Source: Niabella drilacis
GTDB lineage: Bacteria; Bacteroidota; Bacteroidia; Chitinophagales; Chitinophagaceae
Direction of reading: 5' to 3'
Length of the DNA stretch: 64,000 nt
Assembly (NCBI RefSeq): GCF_900101395.1
Contig: NZ_FMZO01000014.1
Span: forward strand, 1-64,000
Part shown: piece after piece, positions 1 through 7,208 of the stretch
Layout: each line of letters begins with the position of its first letter
Position numbering within the stretch: the first letter of the stretch is position 1
Translations under genes and position numbers: made by a program
The notes under the pieces: model-generated
What the model saw: only the letters and a program-made list of their open reading frames with translations
Databases searched by the model: none
What the model was told of the DNA's origin: nothing

Positions 1-98
1 TGCTGAGCTTGACGTGCTGAGCTTGACGTGCTGAGCTTGACGTGCTGAGCTTGACGTGCTGAGCTTGACGTGCTGAGCTTGACGTGCTGAGCTTGGCG
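1..98. repeat. 14-bp tandem repeat array (7 units), upstream of GIY-YIG gene
   Basis: Seven head-to-tail units of TGCTGAGCTTGACG; the last is a variant ending TTGGCG and is followed by AAGCAC. The array starts at the window edge, so its full length is unknown. The unit resembles the dispersed 'CTTCGACAAGCTCAGCA' type intergenic repeat known from many bacterial genomes. A related three-unit array in the same orientation lies on the other side of the nuclease gene. Confidence 0.9.
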
Positions 99-139
99 AA
101 GCACGAACACCATTAACATAAACCATAACTTCAAATACC

Positions 140-490
140 ATGAAACGCTACTATGTCTACATCCTGAAATGCTCTGACAATTCTTATTACACTGGCATTA
201 CCAGCAACCTGGAGCAAAGGCTGCGTCAACATGAAAGCGGATACTACGAAGGCAGCTACACCTCCTCAAGAAGACCGGTAACCTTGGTTTATTATGAATG
301 CTTTCATAATGTAAGAAGTGCCATTGCTTTTGAAAAACAGATCAAAGGCTGGTCGCGGAAAAAGAAGGAGGCCCTGATGCGGTCCGACTGGGATACCCTG
401 AAGCTATTATCAAGGAACTATACCCAATACGGGGATCCTTCGTCAGATCACCCTTCGTCAGGCTCAGGGGGACGTGAAAGGCCAGTATGA
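140..490 (+). CDS. GIY-YIG domain nuclease, UPF0213-like
   Basis: A 116-residue single-domain GIY-YIG nuclease. The N-terminus carries YYVYILKCSD and YYTGITSNLEQRL, the paired tyrosine motifs of the fold. A conserved glutamate sits in FEKQIKGW and would bind the catalytic metal. Such stand-alone proteins are predicted to cut DNA, but their cellular role is poorly known. The domain ends near residue 97. The remaining tail (DPSSDHPSSGSGGRERPV) is encoded by DNA resembling the flanking repeats (CCTTCGTCAGGCTCAGG). The gene sits between two arrays of the same 14-bp repeat in the same orientation, which suggests a link between nuclease and repeat, as for RAYT/REP pairs in proteobacteria. That link is inference. 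Confidence 0.85.
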   Translation: MKRYYVYILKCSDNSYYTGITSNLEQRLRQHESGYYEGSYTSSRRPVTLVYYECFHNVRSAIAFEKQIKGWSRKKKEALMRSDWDTLKLLSRNYTQYGDPSSDHPSSGSGGRERPV

Positions 491-498
491 TGCACTTT

Positions 499-1152
499 TC
501 ATAGCGAGCTTGACGTACCGAGCTTGTCGTGCTGAGCCTGTCGAAGCACAAAAACACTCACCTCCGTGTCCACATCATTAAGCGTTACAGTACTGTTCCA
601 CTGTTGCCTGGCGCAGGGCAGCAATGTAATAATGAACGGTTTCGCCACCAGCCGCTGGGGGGTGCTGATGATAACGGTAACCTTATGCTGCAGGAAATGG
701 TCAATTACTTTCTTGAGTTCAGCAAATACCTCCGGCTCATAGTTTACATCGCTGAGCAACACCACATCCGGCCATGGTTGTGCAATGGCATCTTTCCAGT
801 CCAGGGTTGTGGCGGTTACATTGTTTAGTTGTAGCTGCGCCGCCGATCTTTTTACATAAGCTGATGCAAGAACCTCTTTATCGCTGATGGTTACCTCTTT
901 GGCAACGGATGCGGCATATAAACCCGGCAGGCCCAGACCGGCCGCCAGCTCCAGCACCCGCTGATCCGCAATATATTCCTGGTGTTGCTGTAAAAACATA
1001 CTCAACCCTATCGCAGCAGGCCATACCTGTGCCCAGTATGCGGCGTTTTTATTGTCCTTATACGCCTGCTGCACAAACTCCGGTGGAGGCATACAAATTT
1101 CCAGGTGGTGATCGCCTATTGCAAAGGATTTCGATATAAAAGGGGGTTGCAT
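499..1152 (-). CDS. Class I SAM-dependent methyltransferase (lysine methyltransferase-like, Methyltransf_16 type)
   Basis: A 217-residue Rossmann-fold methyltransferase. Motif I is VLELAAGLGLPG (about residues 65-76), an acidic ribose-binding position follows in TISDKE, and DVVLLSDVNYEPE (about residues 130-142) matches motif IV of the Methyltransf_16 / METTL family, which methylates protein lysines or small molecules. The substrate cannot be told from sequence. The expected fold ends around VSVFVLRQ. The last ten or so residues (HDKLGTSSSL) and the stop codon come from the 14-bp repeat, so the native C-terminus has probably been replaced. The start at 1152 gives a typical MQPPF N-terminus; no signal peptide is seen. 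Confidence 0.75.
   Translation of the reverse strand: MQPPFISKSFAIGDHHLEICMPPPEFVQQAYKDNKNAAYWAQVWPAAIGLSMFLQQHQEYIADQRVLELAAGLGLPGLYAASVAKEVTISDKEVLASAYVKRSAAQLQLNNVTATTLDWKDAIAQPWPDVVLLSDVNYEPEVFAELKKVIDHFLQHKVTVIISTPQRLVAKPFIITLLPCARQQWNSTVTLNDVDTEVSVFVLRQAQHDKLGTSSSL
506..549. repeat. Degenerate 14-bp tandem repeats (3 units), downstream of GIY-YIG gene
   Basis: Three units at 506-519, 520-533 and 534-547 (GAGCTTGACGTACC, GAGCTTGTCGTGCT, GAGCCTGTCGAAGC) run into AAGCAC, as the upstream array does. Read on the minus strand, this DNA encodes the last residues and stop codon of the neighbouring methyltransferase. Confidence 0.8.
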
Positions 1153-1611
1153 ATGCAGGCAAAGAAAAGGATTTATTCAGAACATCCGTAACGCAAAAAG
1201 CCGCTGCAATACGGTAGACCTCGCTACGCCTCCGCTTTTGGCGGAGGTGACCAAAGAGCGTATCCGTACCCGGCCGGTAATTTTGCGGTTATGTACATCG
1301 CTTTTCTTCCGTTATCCCGGGCGGAGTGTAACGAAGCCGGAGGATCACTTTGGTTTGCTTCCGGAATTCCCCGCTTTCCGCTTGTGGCGAGATCGGTCAG
1401 TATGACGAAAATATATGCTCTTATTATAACCATAACCCGGCTGCAATGCGCATATTCCTTGTTCCGTCATGCCGGCCATAGCGAAGGCATTTATTCATTG
1501 TTGGAGCAGATCGCCCCGCGCGTCCTGCGGACAACAATACCCGTATTGAGGTGCTGAAGTGAGTGACACAACGAAGCCGCCAAAAGCGCTGAAGCCGGGC
1601 CATAAAACAGC
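1153..1611. other. Non-coding stretch with repeat-like fragments
   Basis: About 460 bases without a convincing gene; the short ORFs on both strands have no recognisable protein character. It holds a hairpin CCTCCGC-TTTTG-GCGGAGG at 1229-1247. It also has phrases that look like decayed dispersed repeats (GCGGAGTGTAACGAAGCCGG near 1320; GTCATGCCGGCCATAGCGAAG near 1467; AACGAAGCCGCCAAAAGCGC near 1570). It separates the repeat-invaded methyltransferase from the MarR operon. Confidence 0.6.
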
Positions 1612-2118
1612 TTACCCGTTCTTTACCCCTGCCAGCTTTACCAGCAAGGGGATCAACCCAACTGACACGGCTATAAAAACACCCACACGGATATAGTTTA
1701 AAGTGCGCCATTGCCTTGCCCGGCTCAGCAGGTCGGCGCTAAAGGATTTGCCGTTGGCGATGGCCTGGAACTCGATGATATTGGGAGCAAAATATGCAAG
1801 GGTCCATACCCGCAATGCAATATGTACGGCAAACAGCACCAGGAGCCCGTTCCTTACCGGATCGATTTTCCAGCAGAACACCATGGCCAGGATGAAGGTT
1901 ATTTCATGTATGGAATGGGCAATGATCCAGAAGGTTTTAAGGTCGGCCCCATATGGCGCCTTAAAGTACTGGAGGGATTGCGGCGGGGCGGCCGTCCATT
2001 TGGGAACCAGCACCGCTGTTTCAAAAAGCTGCGCCCCGTTCAGTAAAAAATAAGCCAGGATGGTTACCAATAACCAGCCTTCCGCCCTTGACAGGTATTC
2101 TATATTAACGTTTGCCAT
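1612..2118 (-). CDS. Four-helix membrane protein, possibly DUF1772-like
   Basis: A 168-residue integral membrane protein. Hydrophobic segments lie at about residues 15-35, 65-85, 88-110 and 145-165, with a conserved-looking ARQWRTLNYIRV before the last helix. The layout (four helices and a W-x-x-L-N-x-x-R motif) resembles DUF1772-type proteins, but I am not certain of the family. It begins 14 bases after the stop of the MarR-type regulator gene and is almost certainly co-transcribed with it, so it is likely under that regulator's control. No enzymatic function is assigned. Confidence 0.6.
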   Translation of the reverse strand: MANVNIEYLSRAEGWLLVTILAYFLLNGAQLFETAVLVPKWTAAPPQSLQYFKAPYGADLKTFWIIAHSIHEITFILAMVFCWKIDPVRNGLLVLFAVHIALRVWTLAYFAPNIIEFQAIANGKSFSADLLSRARQWRTLNYIRVGVFIAVSVGLIPLLVKLAGVKNG

Positions 2119-2132
2119 GATGTACTGTTTTT

Positions 2133-2594
2133 TTATTTAGCATTGTTGTTGAGTTCGTTGGTAAAGGCCTTCATGATCCCGACGGATGCGCGGAGATAAC
2201 CGGCAATCAGCTGCACATCCTTCTTGCTGTAGGTGGAGATCAGTTTTTCAACCTCCGTTTTCAACCGCTGGTTAGAGCGCTCAAACAGTTTTTTTGCTTT
2301 GGCTTTATTGGCAACGATCAACACTTTCCTGCGATCTGTTTTGTCAAACTCCCGGCTTACCAGCTGCTGCGCTTCCAGCCGGTCGATCATGGCGGTTACC
2401 GCGCCGGTGGTTAGTCCGGTATGGTTAGACAGCTCCCCTGCGGTAAGCGGCCCCTGCCGGAGGATCAGACTAAGGTACTTATGATCCACGCCTGTTAAAC
2501 CCGCGCTGCGGGCGATGGCCTCGTGCATAAGGATGGTTGCATCGGAGAGCTCCCTTCCCAGTTCGCTAAAATCTTCTGTTGCTGATGGCTGCAT
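2133..2594 (-). CDS. MarR-family transcriptional regulator
   Basis: A 153-residue winged-helix regulator. The core GPLTAGELSNHTGLTTGAVTAMIDRLEAQQLVSRE (helix-turn-helix, about residues 50-84) and the wing DKTDRRKVLI are diagnostic of MarR proteins, which usually act as ligand-responsive dimeric repressors. It is the first gene of a two-gene unit with the membrane protein at 1612-2118. A palindrome fitting MarR operators lies 13 bases upstream of the start codon and overlaps the likely promoter, so autoregulation is expected. The ligand is unknown. Confidence 0.9.
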   Translation of the reverse strand: MQPSATEDFSELGRELSDATILMHEAIARSAGLTGVDHKYLSLILRQGPLTAGELSNHTGLTTGAVTAMIDRLEAQQLVSREFDKTDRRKVLIVANKAKAKKLFERSNQRLKTEVEKLISTYSKKDVQLIAGYLRASVGIMKAFTNELNNNAK

Positions 2595-2606
2595 ATATCT
2601 TTACAA

Positions 2607-2635
2607 TTAATTATCTTGATGATAAAGATAATTAA
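2607..2635 (-). promoter_or_regulatory. Palindromic MarR-type operator overlapping minus-7 element
   Basis: Perfect 11-bp arms TTAATTATCTT (2607-2617) and AAGATAATTAA (2625-2635) with a 7-base centre. The inner part (TATCTTGAT..TAAAGATA) resembles known MarR-family operators of the ATCTTGA/TCAAGAT kind. A Bacteroidota-like minus-7 element, TATCTTTA on the minus strand (2623-2630), lies inside it, so bound regulator would block transcription of 2133-2594 and 1612-2118. Confidence 0.7.
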
Positions 2636-2707
2636 AACTTCCGGAACTTTTCTGACATTGCCGGTCCCGCCCGGCGACCATTGAAAAAAAACCGGTAAAT
2701 AGCTTCG

Positions 2708-3571
2708 CTATGGCTTGTGAGCACCCCCATAGCAGTCCGTTTCCGCCTGCGTCAAAGTTCGCCCTCTACGATCAAACAGTAATGCGAGATTTGTTTTAAA
2801 AGGGGGCTGCGCTACCTCCCACTCCCAGCCTTCGGACAACGATGGGAATTGCTCCGACAGTTTCTGCAGGAACCGGTCCCAGCCGGAACAGGACTCACTG
2901 ATAAAAACACGCATCCCGTTCCTCGTAAACAGATCCAGGCAAACCTCATCCGTTGTCAACAGGTCTTGCTTGTAAGCAAAGATCGTTTCCACATCCGCCC
3001 ATGCATAACAGGCACGCAGCAATGCTTCCTCCTGTATGAACCCATCATGTGTATAAGAAAAAGCACCGGCCCGTTCCAGTATGTATGGGTTACGCTCTGC
3101 CGCTACCAGGCAGGCGCCCATCCCGGATTCTGCAATATCTTTTATTACCCGGTTGCGCTTTGTCAAAAACCGGGTAAGATAACGCCTCATAATGATCGCA
3201 TCCGTCAGCCGTCCCAGCACGCCCAGTGGCGATTGAAACTCAAACACATCCTTTATTAAAGTTCCGGCTTCTACCGCACTGAAATAGTGATCATGCTTCA
3301 TAAACCTAAAGGCCCCACGCTGTTGCTCATCCCTGAAATGAACGGGCCGCTGATACGCCGTAATTTTTGAGGTCAGCTTCTGGCGTACACCAAAATGCCG
3401 GGCCTGCCAGGTTACCGTTTCCCCGGCCTCAATAAGTCCGCTGGTTTTCCCCGCAATAGCGCGCTCCCCGGTTTGGACAGTTGAAAAACGGTGCAGGTCA
3501 ATGCTCCGGGACAGATCGAAGCAGGTTTCCGGATCGGCACTGACTAATGTTTCCAGTTTAATAACAGGCAT
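2708..3571 (-). CDS. SRPBCC (START-like) protein fused to a second uncharacterised domain
   Basis: With the start at 3571 the product has 287 residues. Upstream in-frame ATG codons exist, but MPVIKLETLV is where the family begins. Residues 1 to about 150 match SRPBCC proteins often labelled 'cell division inhibitor': ERAIAGKTSGLIEAGETVTW, FRDEQQRGAF, SPLGVLGRLTDA. Such domains bind hydrophobic ligands. From about residue 155 a second domain begins (YILERAGAFSYTHDGF, WADVETIFAYKQDLLTTDE, SESCSGWDRF, FPSLSEGWEWEVAQPPF). It resembles small uncharacterised proteins that occur alone in other bacteria. I therefore read this as a two-domain fusion. No membrane segment or signal peptide is seen; function unknown. 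Confidence 0.7.
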   Translation of the reverse strand: MPVIKLETLVSADPETCFDLSRSIDLHRFSTVQTGERAIAGKTSGLIEAGETVTWQARHFGVRQKLTSKITAYQRPVHFRDEQQRGAFRFMKHDHYFSAVEAGTLIKDVFEFQSPLGVLGRLTDAIIMRRYLTRFLTKRNRVIKDIAESGMGACLVAAERNPYILERAGAFSYTHDGFIQEEALLRACYAWADVETIFAYKQDLLTTDEVCLDLFTRNGMRVFISESCSGWDRFLQKLSEQFPSLSEGWEWEVAQPPFKTNLALLFDRRGRTLTQAETDCYGGAHKP

Positions 3572-3718
3572 ACCCTTTGGGAAATTGGATTTAAATGTTG
3601 ATAAAACAAAGATACAGTGGCAGAACTGTAAGGATATAAACCTGGCTGCAGGAAGTCCAGGCCCAACAAACATCTTAAAAATAATTCATATACCTTTATG
3701 CCATAAAATAGTCAACCT

Positions 3719-4297
3719 ATGCAAATCATCCGCAGTATCCAAAACCGTATTTACGAGATCCGTGGCGAACGCGTGATCCTCGATTTTGATCTTGCTGTCC
3801 TTTATGAAGTGGAAACAAGAACATTGAACCAGACCGTAAAAAGAAACAGTAAACGGTTTCCGGCTGATTTTATGTTTCAATTGACCCGACAGGAATTTGC
3901 TGTACTAAGGCAGGAAATCGACAAATTATATGACGATGAATATCAGCAAGTTACAGATATGTCATCACAATTTGTGATGACATATCCCGGGAAACGTCCT
4001 AAAACCGCACAGCCTTATGCATTTACAGAGCAGGGAGTGGCCATGCTAAGCGGCCTACTGAACAGTGACAAAGCCATTCAAATGAACATCGCCATTATGA
4101 GGGCATTTGTGGAGATCAGGAGGATCATGCTGCAGCAGAGCGACCTGGCGGAACAGCTGACGCAGATCCAGGAGCGCATTACCGGCCACGATGCGCAGCT
4201 TTCTGCTATTTATGATGCTATTGAAAATTTACTGGACGAAAAAGCCGCCCAGAAAAAATGGGATAATCGCCAACGGATCGGGTTTAACACGAAGTAA
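3719..4297 (+). CDS. ORF6N domain protein
   Basis: 192 residues. The N-terminal ORF6N domain reads IQNRIYEIRGERVILDFDLAVLYEVETRTLNQTVKRN..RFP..FMFQLT (about residues 5-60), followed by PYAFTEQGVAMLSGLLNSDKAIQMNI and a C-terminal helical region (LAEQLTQIQERITGHDAQL) likely to form a coiled coil. ORF6N was defined in phage proteins (KilA-N/BRO family) and is thought to bind DNA. In Bacteroidota such genes also occur singly in chromosomes without a phage, as here. A TACCTTTA element near 3690 could be the minus-7 region. No partner gene is evident. Confidence 0.85.
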   Translation: MQIIRSIQNRIYEIRGERVILDFDLAVLYEVETRTLNQTVKRNSKRFPADFMFQLTRQEFAVLRQEIDKLYDDEYQQVTDMSSQFVMTYPGKRPKTAQPYAFTEQGVAMLSGLLNSDKAIQMNIAIMRAFVEIRRIMLQQSDLAEQLTQIQERITGHDAQLSAIYDAIENLLDEKAAQKKWDNRQRIGFNTK

Positions 4298-4312
4298 AAT
4301 AATGTGTTATTT

Positions 4313-4333
4313 TTCGAGACTTCAGGTCTCGAA
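4313..4333. terminator. Hairpin between convergent genes
   Basis: 8-bp stem TTCGAGAC / GTCTCGAA with a 5-base loop in the 48-base gap between the ORF6N gene and hemL. The U-tract lies 5' rather than 3' of the stem on the plus strand, so it is a weak candidate terminator only. Confidence 0.35.
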
Positions 4334-4345
4334 GATCAGGCTCTC

Positions 4346-5635
4346 TTAAAGCTCATCCAGGCTCTCTTTTACGGCCTGTATGGTTTGATCAAGATCTTCC
4401 TTCGTTAGTGCGTTATTCAAAAACCAGCTTTCAAAAGCAGAAGGCGGCAGGTAAATACCCCGTTTCAGCAACGCATGAAAAAACCGGTTAAACCGTGCAT
4501 TATCTGCTGCTGCTGCTGTTGCAAAATTTACCACCGGCTGACCGGAAAAATGAACACTGAGCATGCTGCCCAACTGGTTGATCACATAGGGCTGTCCCCA
4601 GGCTTGCAGTACTCTATCCAGTCCGTTCTTCAGGTAGGTCGTTTTTTCATCCAATTCCGCCAGTAACTCCGGGTGTTCCTTTAGCACTTTAAGTAAGGTT
4701 AGACCAGCCGTCATCGCCACCGGGTTACCGCTCAGTGTTCCGGCCTGGTAAACGCCACCCAGGGGGGCCACCATTTCCATAATGTGTTGTTTGCCTCCAA
4801 AAGCACCAACCGGCATGCCAGCTCCGATCACTTTGCCATATGTTACCAGGTCCGCATCAATGCCCAAACGTTCCTGTGCACCGCCCAAAGCCAGGCGAAA
4901 CCCGTTCATAACCTCATCAAAGATCAGGATCATCTGTTCTTCATCACAAATACGGCGCAGTCCTTCCAGGAAACCTGGTTCCGGAATGATACAACCCATA
5001 TTGCCGGCTACTGGCTCCACAATAATGGCTGCAATTTCACCTCTGTGGCTGGCAACCAGTTGTTCAACGGCTGCCAGGTCATTATACGCGCAGGTAAGCG
5101 TGTCATTAGCTGCACCGGCGGTAATACCGGGCACGGTTTGAATATTAAAAGTAGCCACCCCGCTGCCCGCCTTTACCAGGAAGGGATCGGCATGGCCGTG
5201 ATAACAGCCTTCAAACTTTATGAATTTATTACGGCCGGTATAGCCCCGGGCTACCCGCAGTGCACTCATGCAGGCCTCGGTGCCACTGTTCACCATACGG
5301 ATCAGATCTACATTGGGCACCATGGATTTGATCAGCTCCGCCATCTCAATTTCCAGCTCTGTAGGCGCTCCAAATGAGGTGGCTTTCTCTACCTGCTGTT
5401 GAACGGCCTTTATCACCGGCTCATAACCATGCCCCAGGATCATGGGGCCCCAGGAAGCAATATAATCGATATACCGTTGGCCCTGCACATCGTACAGGTA
5501 CGCACCTGTTGCTTTCTCAAAAAACACAGGCGTGCCACCCACACTTTTAAAAGCCCGAACGGGTGAATTAACACCACCCGGAATACTCTTTTGTGCGCGT
5601 TCAAATAAGGATCTGCTGGATTCGTATGTATACAT
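4346..5635 (-). CDS. hemL: Glutamate-1-semialdehyde 2,1-aminomutase
   Basis: 429 residues, the usual length. This PLP enzyme converts glutamate-1-semialdehyde to 5-aminolevulinate, the last step of the C5 route to tetrapyrroles (heme). It has the N-terminal SIPGGVNSPVRAFKSVGG signature, VNSGTEACMSALRVARG, the FDEVMNGFR cofactor motif near residues 239-247 and the Schiff-base lysine K268 in TYGKVIGAGMPVGAFGG. Cytoplasmic. It is a single gene with its own minus-strand promoter; other hem genes are not in the window. Confidence 0.97.
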   Translation of the reverse strand: MYTYESSRSLFERAQKSIPGGVNSPVRAFKSVGGTPVFFEKATGAYLYDVQGQRYIDYIASWGPMILGHGYEPVIKAVQQQVEKATSFGAPTELEIEMAELIKSMVPNVDLIRMVNSGTEACMSALRVARGYTGRNKFIKFEGCYHGHADPFLVKAGSGVATFNIQTVPGITAGAANDTLTCAYNDLAAVEQLVASHRGEIAAIIVEPVAGNMGCIIPEPGFLEGLRRICDEEQMILIFDEVMNGFRLALGGAQERLGIDADLVTYGKVIGAGMPVGAFGGKQHIMEMVAPLGGVYQAGTLSGNPVAMTAGLTLLKVLKEHPELLAELDEKTTYLKNGLDRVLQAWGQPYVINQLGSMLSVHFSGQPVVNFATAAAADNARFNRFFHALLKRGIYLPPSAFESWFLNNALTKEDLDQTIQAVKESLDEL

Positions 5636-5668
5636 GATGTGAATTGTGAATAGTCAATAGTGAACGCG

Positions 5669-5676
5669 CAAAGCTA
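5669..5676 (-). promoter_or_regulatory. Putative minus-7 element for hemL
   Basis: TAGCTTTG on the minus strand matches the Bacteroidota TAnnTTTG consensus, 33 bases before the hemL start. No well-spaced TTG minus-33 element is obvious. The leader contains a simple GTGAATAGTCAATAGTGAA repeat-like stretch. Confidence 0.5.
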
Positions 5677-5782
5677 CTTTGAATTGAGCAAACCCGTAAG
5701 TAATGGGCTTAAAAAGTACTGTATCGCTTTTCTGTTTTTTTGAAAACTACCAGCTTTTGGAGCGCGGAACCTGAAACTGCAT

Positions 5783-6619
5783 TTAAGCAATCACCCCCTT
5801 ATAAATCATTACCAGCAATACCGCCCCGGCAATGATCCGGTACCAGCCAAAGGCCTTAAACCCGTATTTTTTCAGGAAATCAATAAAAAATCTGATCGCC
5901 AGAATGGCTACTACAAAGGCCACTACATTACCCACAATAAAAGCAATGGTATTCTCTTTTGAAGCCAGGATCAGCTCATACCCTTTTTGGGTTACACCAC
6001 CCTGGTTCCATTTTTTCAGGAACAATGAATAAAGAGTAGCCGCAGCCATGGTGGGCACAGCCAGGAAAAAGGAAAACTCAGCGGCAATATTGCGGGTCAT
6101 TTTCTGTTGCATACCGCCAATAATAGAAGCCGCACTGCGGCTCACACCGGGGATCATGGCCACCACCTGCCATAAACCGGTAAGAAATGCCCTGGGATAA
6201 GAGATCTGGTCCACGGTTTTTACCGTTGGATGGTTAAACATTTTGTCAATAAACAATAACACAAACCCACCGATCAGCAGTGTGGTGGCCACCACTGTGG
6301 GGCTTTCCAGCAGCTCATCAATCTTATCAGCAAACAAATACCCCAGCACCAGTGCGGGAATAACCCCCACAATGAGTTTAAAATAGAACGACCAGTTAAT
6401 GCCACCCGCCGCCTTTGCCGGAAAGAACCGGCGCCAGTAGAGCACCACCACTGCAAGGATGGCCCCCAGCTGGATAGCTACCTCAAACAGCTTCGTAAAC
6501 TCCTCTTTTTCAATTCCCATAAAGGAACTGGTAATGATCATATGCCCGGTGGAAGAAATGGGGAGGTACTCGGTAATACCTTCAACGATCGCAATAATAA
6601 TAGCCTGGATAATGCTCAT
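5783..6619 (-). CDS. uppP: Undecaprenyl-diphosphatase (BacA/UppP)
   Basis: 278 residues with about eight membrane helices. It dephosphorylates undecaprenyl pyrophosphate to recycle the lipid carrier for peptidoglycan and other envelope glycans, and it gives bacitracin tolerance. Signatures are [14 protein letters not shown] (residues 13-26), which carries the catalytic glutamate region, and [10 protein letters not shown] with the conserved Ser/Arg. It lies directly after the DUF3098 gene in the same orientation, a common Bacteroidota order. Confidence 0.96.
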   Translation of the reverse strand: MSIIQAIIIAIVEGITEYLPISSTGHMIITSSFMGIEKEEFTKLFEVAIQLGAILAVVVLYWRRFFPAKAAGGINWSFYFKLIVGVIPALVLGYLFADKIDELLESPTVVATTLLIGGFVLLFIDKMFNHPTVKTVDQISYPRAFLTGLWQVVAMIPGVSRSAASIIGGMQQKMTRNIAAEFSFFLAVPTMAAATLYSLFLKKWNQGGVTQKGYELILASKENTIAFIVGNVVAFVVAILAIRFFIDFLKKYGFKAFGWYRIIAGAVLLVMIYKGVIA

Positions 6620-6646
6620 AATCGGTCTTTAAAAAATAAGGCGACA

Positions 6647-6654
6647 CAAAAGTA
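6647..6654 (-). promoter_or_regulatory. Putative minus-7 element for uppP
   Basis: TACTTTTG on the minus strand, 28 bases before the uppP start codon and in the gap after the DUF3098 gene. It suggests uppP can be transcribed on its own as well as by read-through. Confidence 0.4.
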
Positions 6655-6686
6655 GCCGCCTTACCATTTCTTTTATTGAAACCTCT

Positions 6687-6938
6687 TTATTTTTTTTCAG
6701 AAGCTGATTTCTTGAAAATAGCATATACTTCTATAGCCAGGCCGATAAAAATAATGATCGGCGCAATAGTGATACGTGTGGTACTGTATACCGCATCTTT
6801 ATTAAACACATTCGGGTCACTGCTTTTGCCACCCGACATTAAGAACATACCCAGGGCGATAACCAGCGCCCCGATCAGCATCCAGGTATAATTGGATTTT
6901 GAGAACATTGAAGATGCACCATTTGTTGAAGCGGCCAT
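6687..6938 (-). CDS. DUF3098 small membrane protein
   Basis: 83 residues with two hydrophobic helices (YTWMLIGALVIALGMFLMSG, about residues 17-36; ITIAPIIIFIGLAIEVYAIF, about residues 56-75) and the conserved GGKSSDPNVFN between them. This is the DUF3098 family, restricted to Bacteroidota. In many members it lies next to ftsX and uppP, which hints at an envelope or cell-division role; the function is unknown. Here it precedes uppP by 67 bases. Confidence 0.88.
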   Translation of the reverse strand: MAASTNGASSMFSKSNYTWMLIGALVIALGMFLMSGGKSSDPNVFNKDAVYSTTRITIAPIIIFIGLAIEVYAIFKKSASEKK

Positions 6939-7106
6939 ATGCTGACAATTTTAGGGTTGCAATATAATATATTATCAGCAATGCCCGGTTTGGAAGCAGT
7001 AAATCTGTCCTCATTTAATTAATTTTTATAGAAAACCGCGGGGCGGAAATTGGCGTCTTTGCCTTCAAAATACCAGCCGGACCGGTTTTTTTGAAAATAC
7101 AATGCT

Positions 7107-7114
7107 TAAATTTG
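7107..7114 (+). promoter_or_regulatory. Putative minus-7 element for leuS
   Basis: TAAATTTG on the plus strand, a full match to TAnnTTTG, would give a leader of about 90 bases for leuS. The leader contains an AAAGGAGGGG purine tract (near 7179-7188), too far (about 20 bases) from the ATG to act as a normal ribosome-binding site. Confidence 0.5.
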
Positions 7115-7208
7115 CCCCCCAAGCCAGGTTTCCTGATTTTTTTGTTGAAAATGAAGCATCAAATCCTTTTCACACGCTAAAGGAGGGGACCAGACCAATA
7201 CAAGGATT

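Noticed and set aside
1-98. CRISPR array
   Set aside because: Units are 14 bp and contiguous with no spacers, and no cas gene is nearby.
1224-1711. Short ORFs of 69-95 codons on both strands
   Set aside because: Overlapping frames in repeat-like DNA with no protein-like composition; one overlaps the membrane protein gene.
3572-3673. Longer N-terminus for the START-like protein
   Set aside because: The added residues do not resemble the family, which begins at MPVIKLETLV; the later ATG has a purine-rich upstream.
3719-4297. Prophage remnant
   Set aside because: The ORF6N domain is phage-like, but no integrase, structural or lysis gene and no attachment-site repeats lie nearby.
7179-7188. 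AAAGGAGGGG as the leuS ribosome-binding site
   Set aside because: About 20 bases from the ATG, too far for normal use, and Bacteroidota rely little on Shine-Dalgarno pairing.
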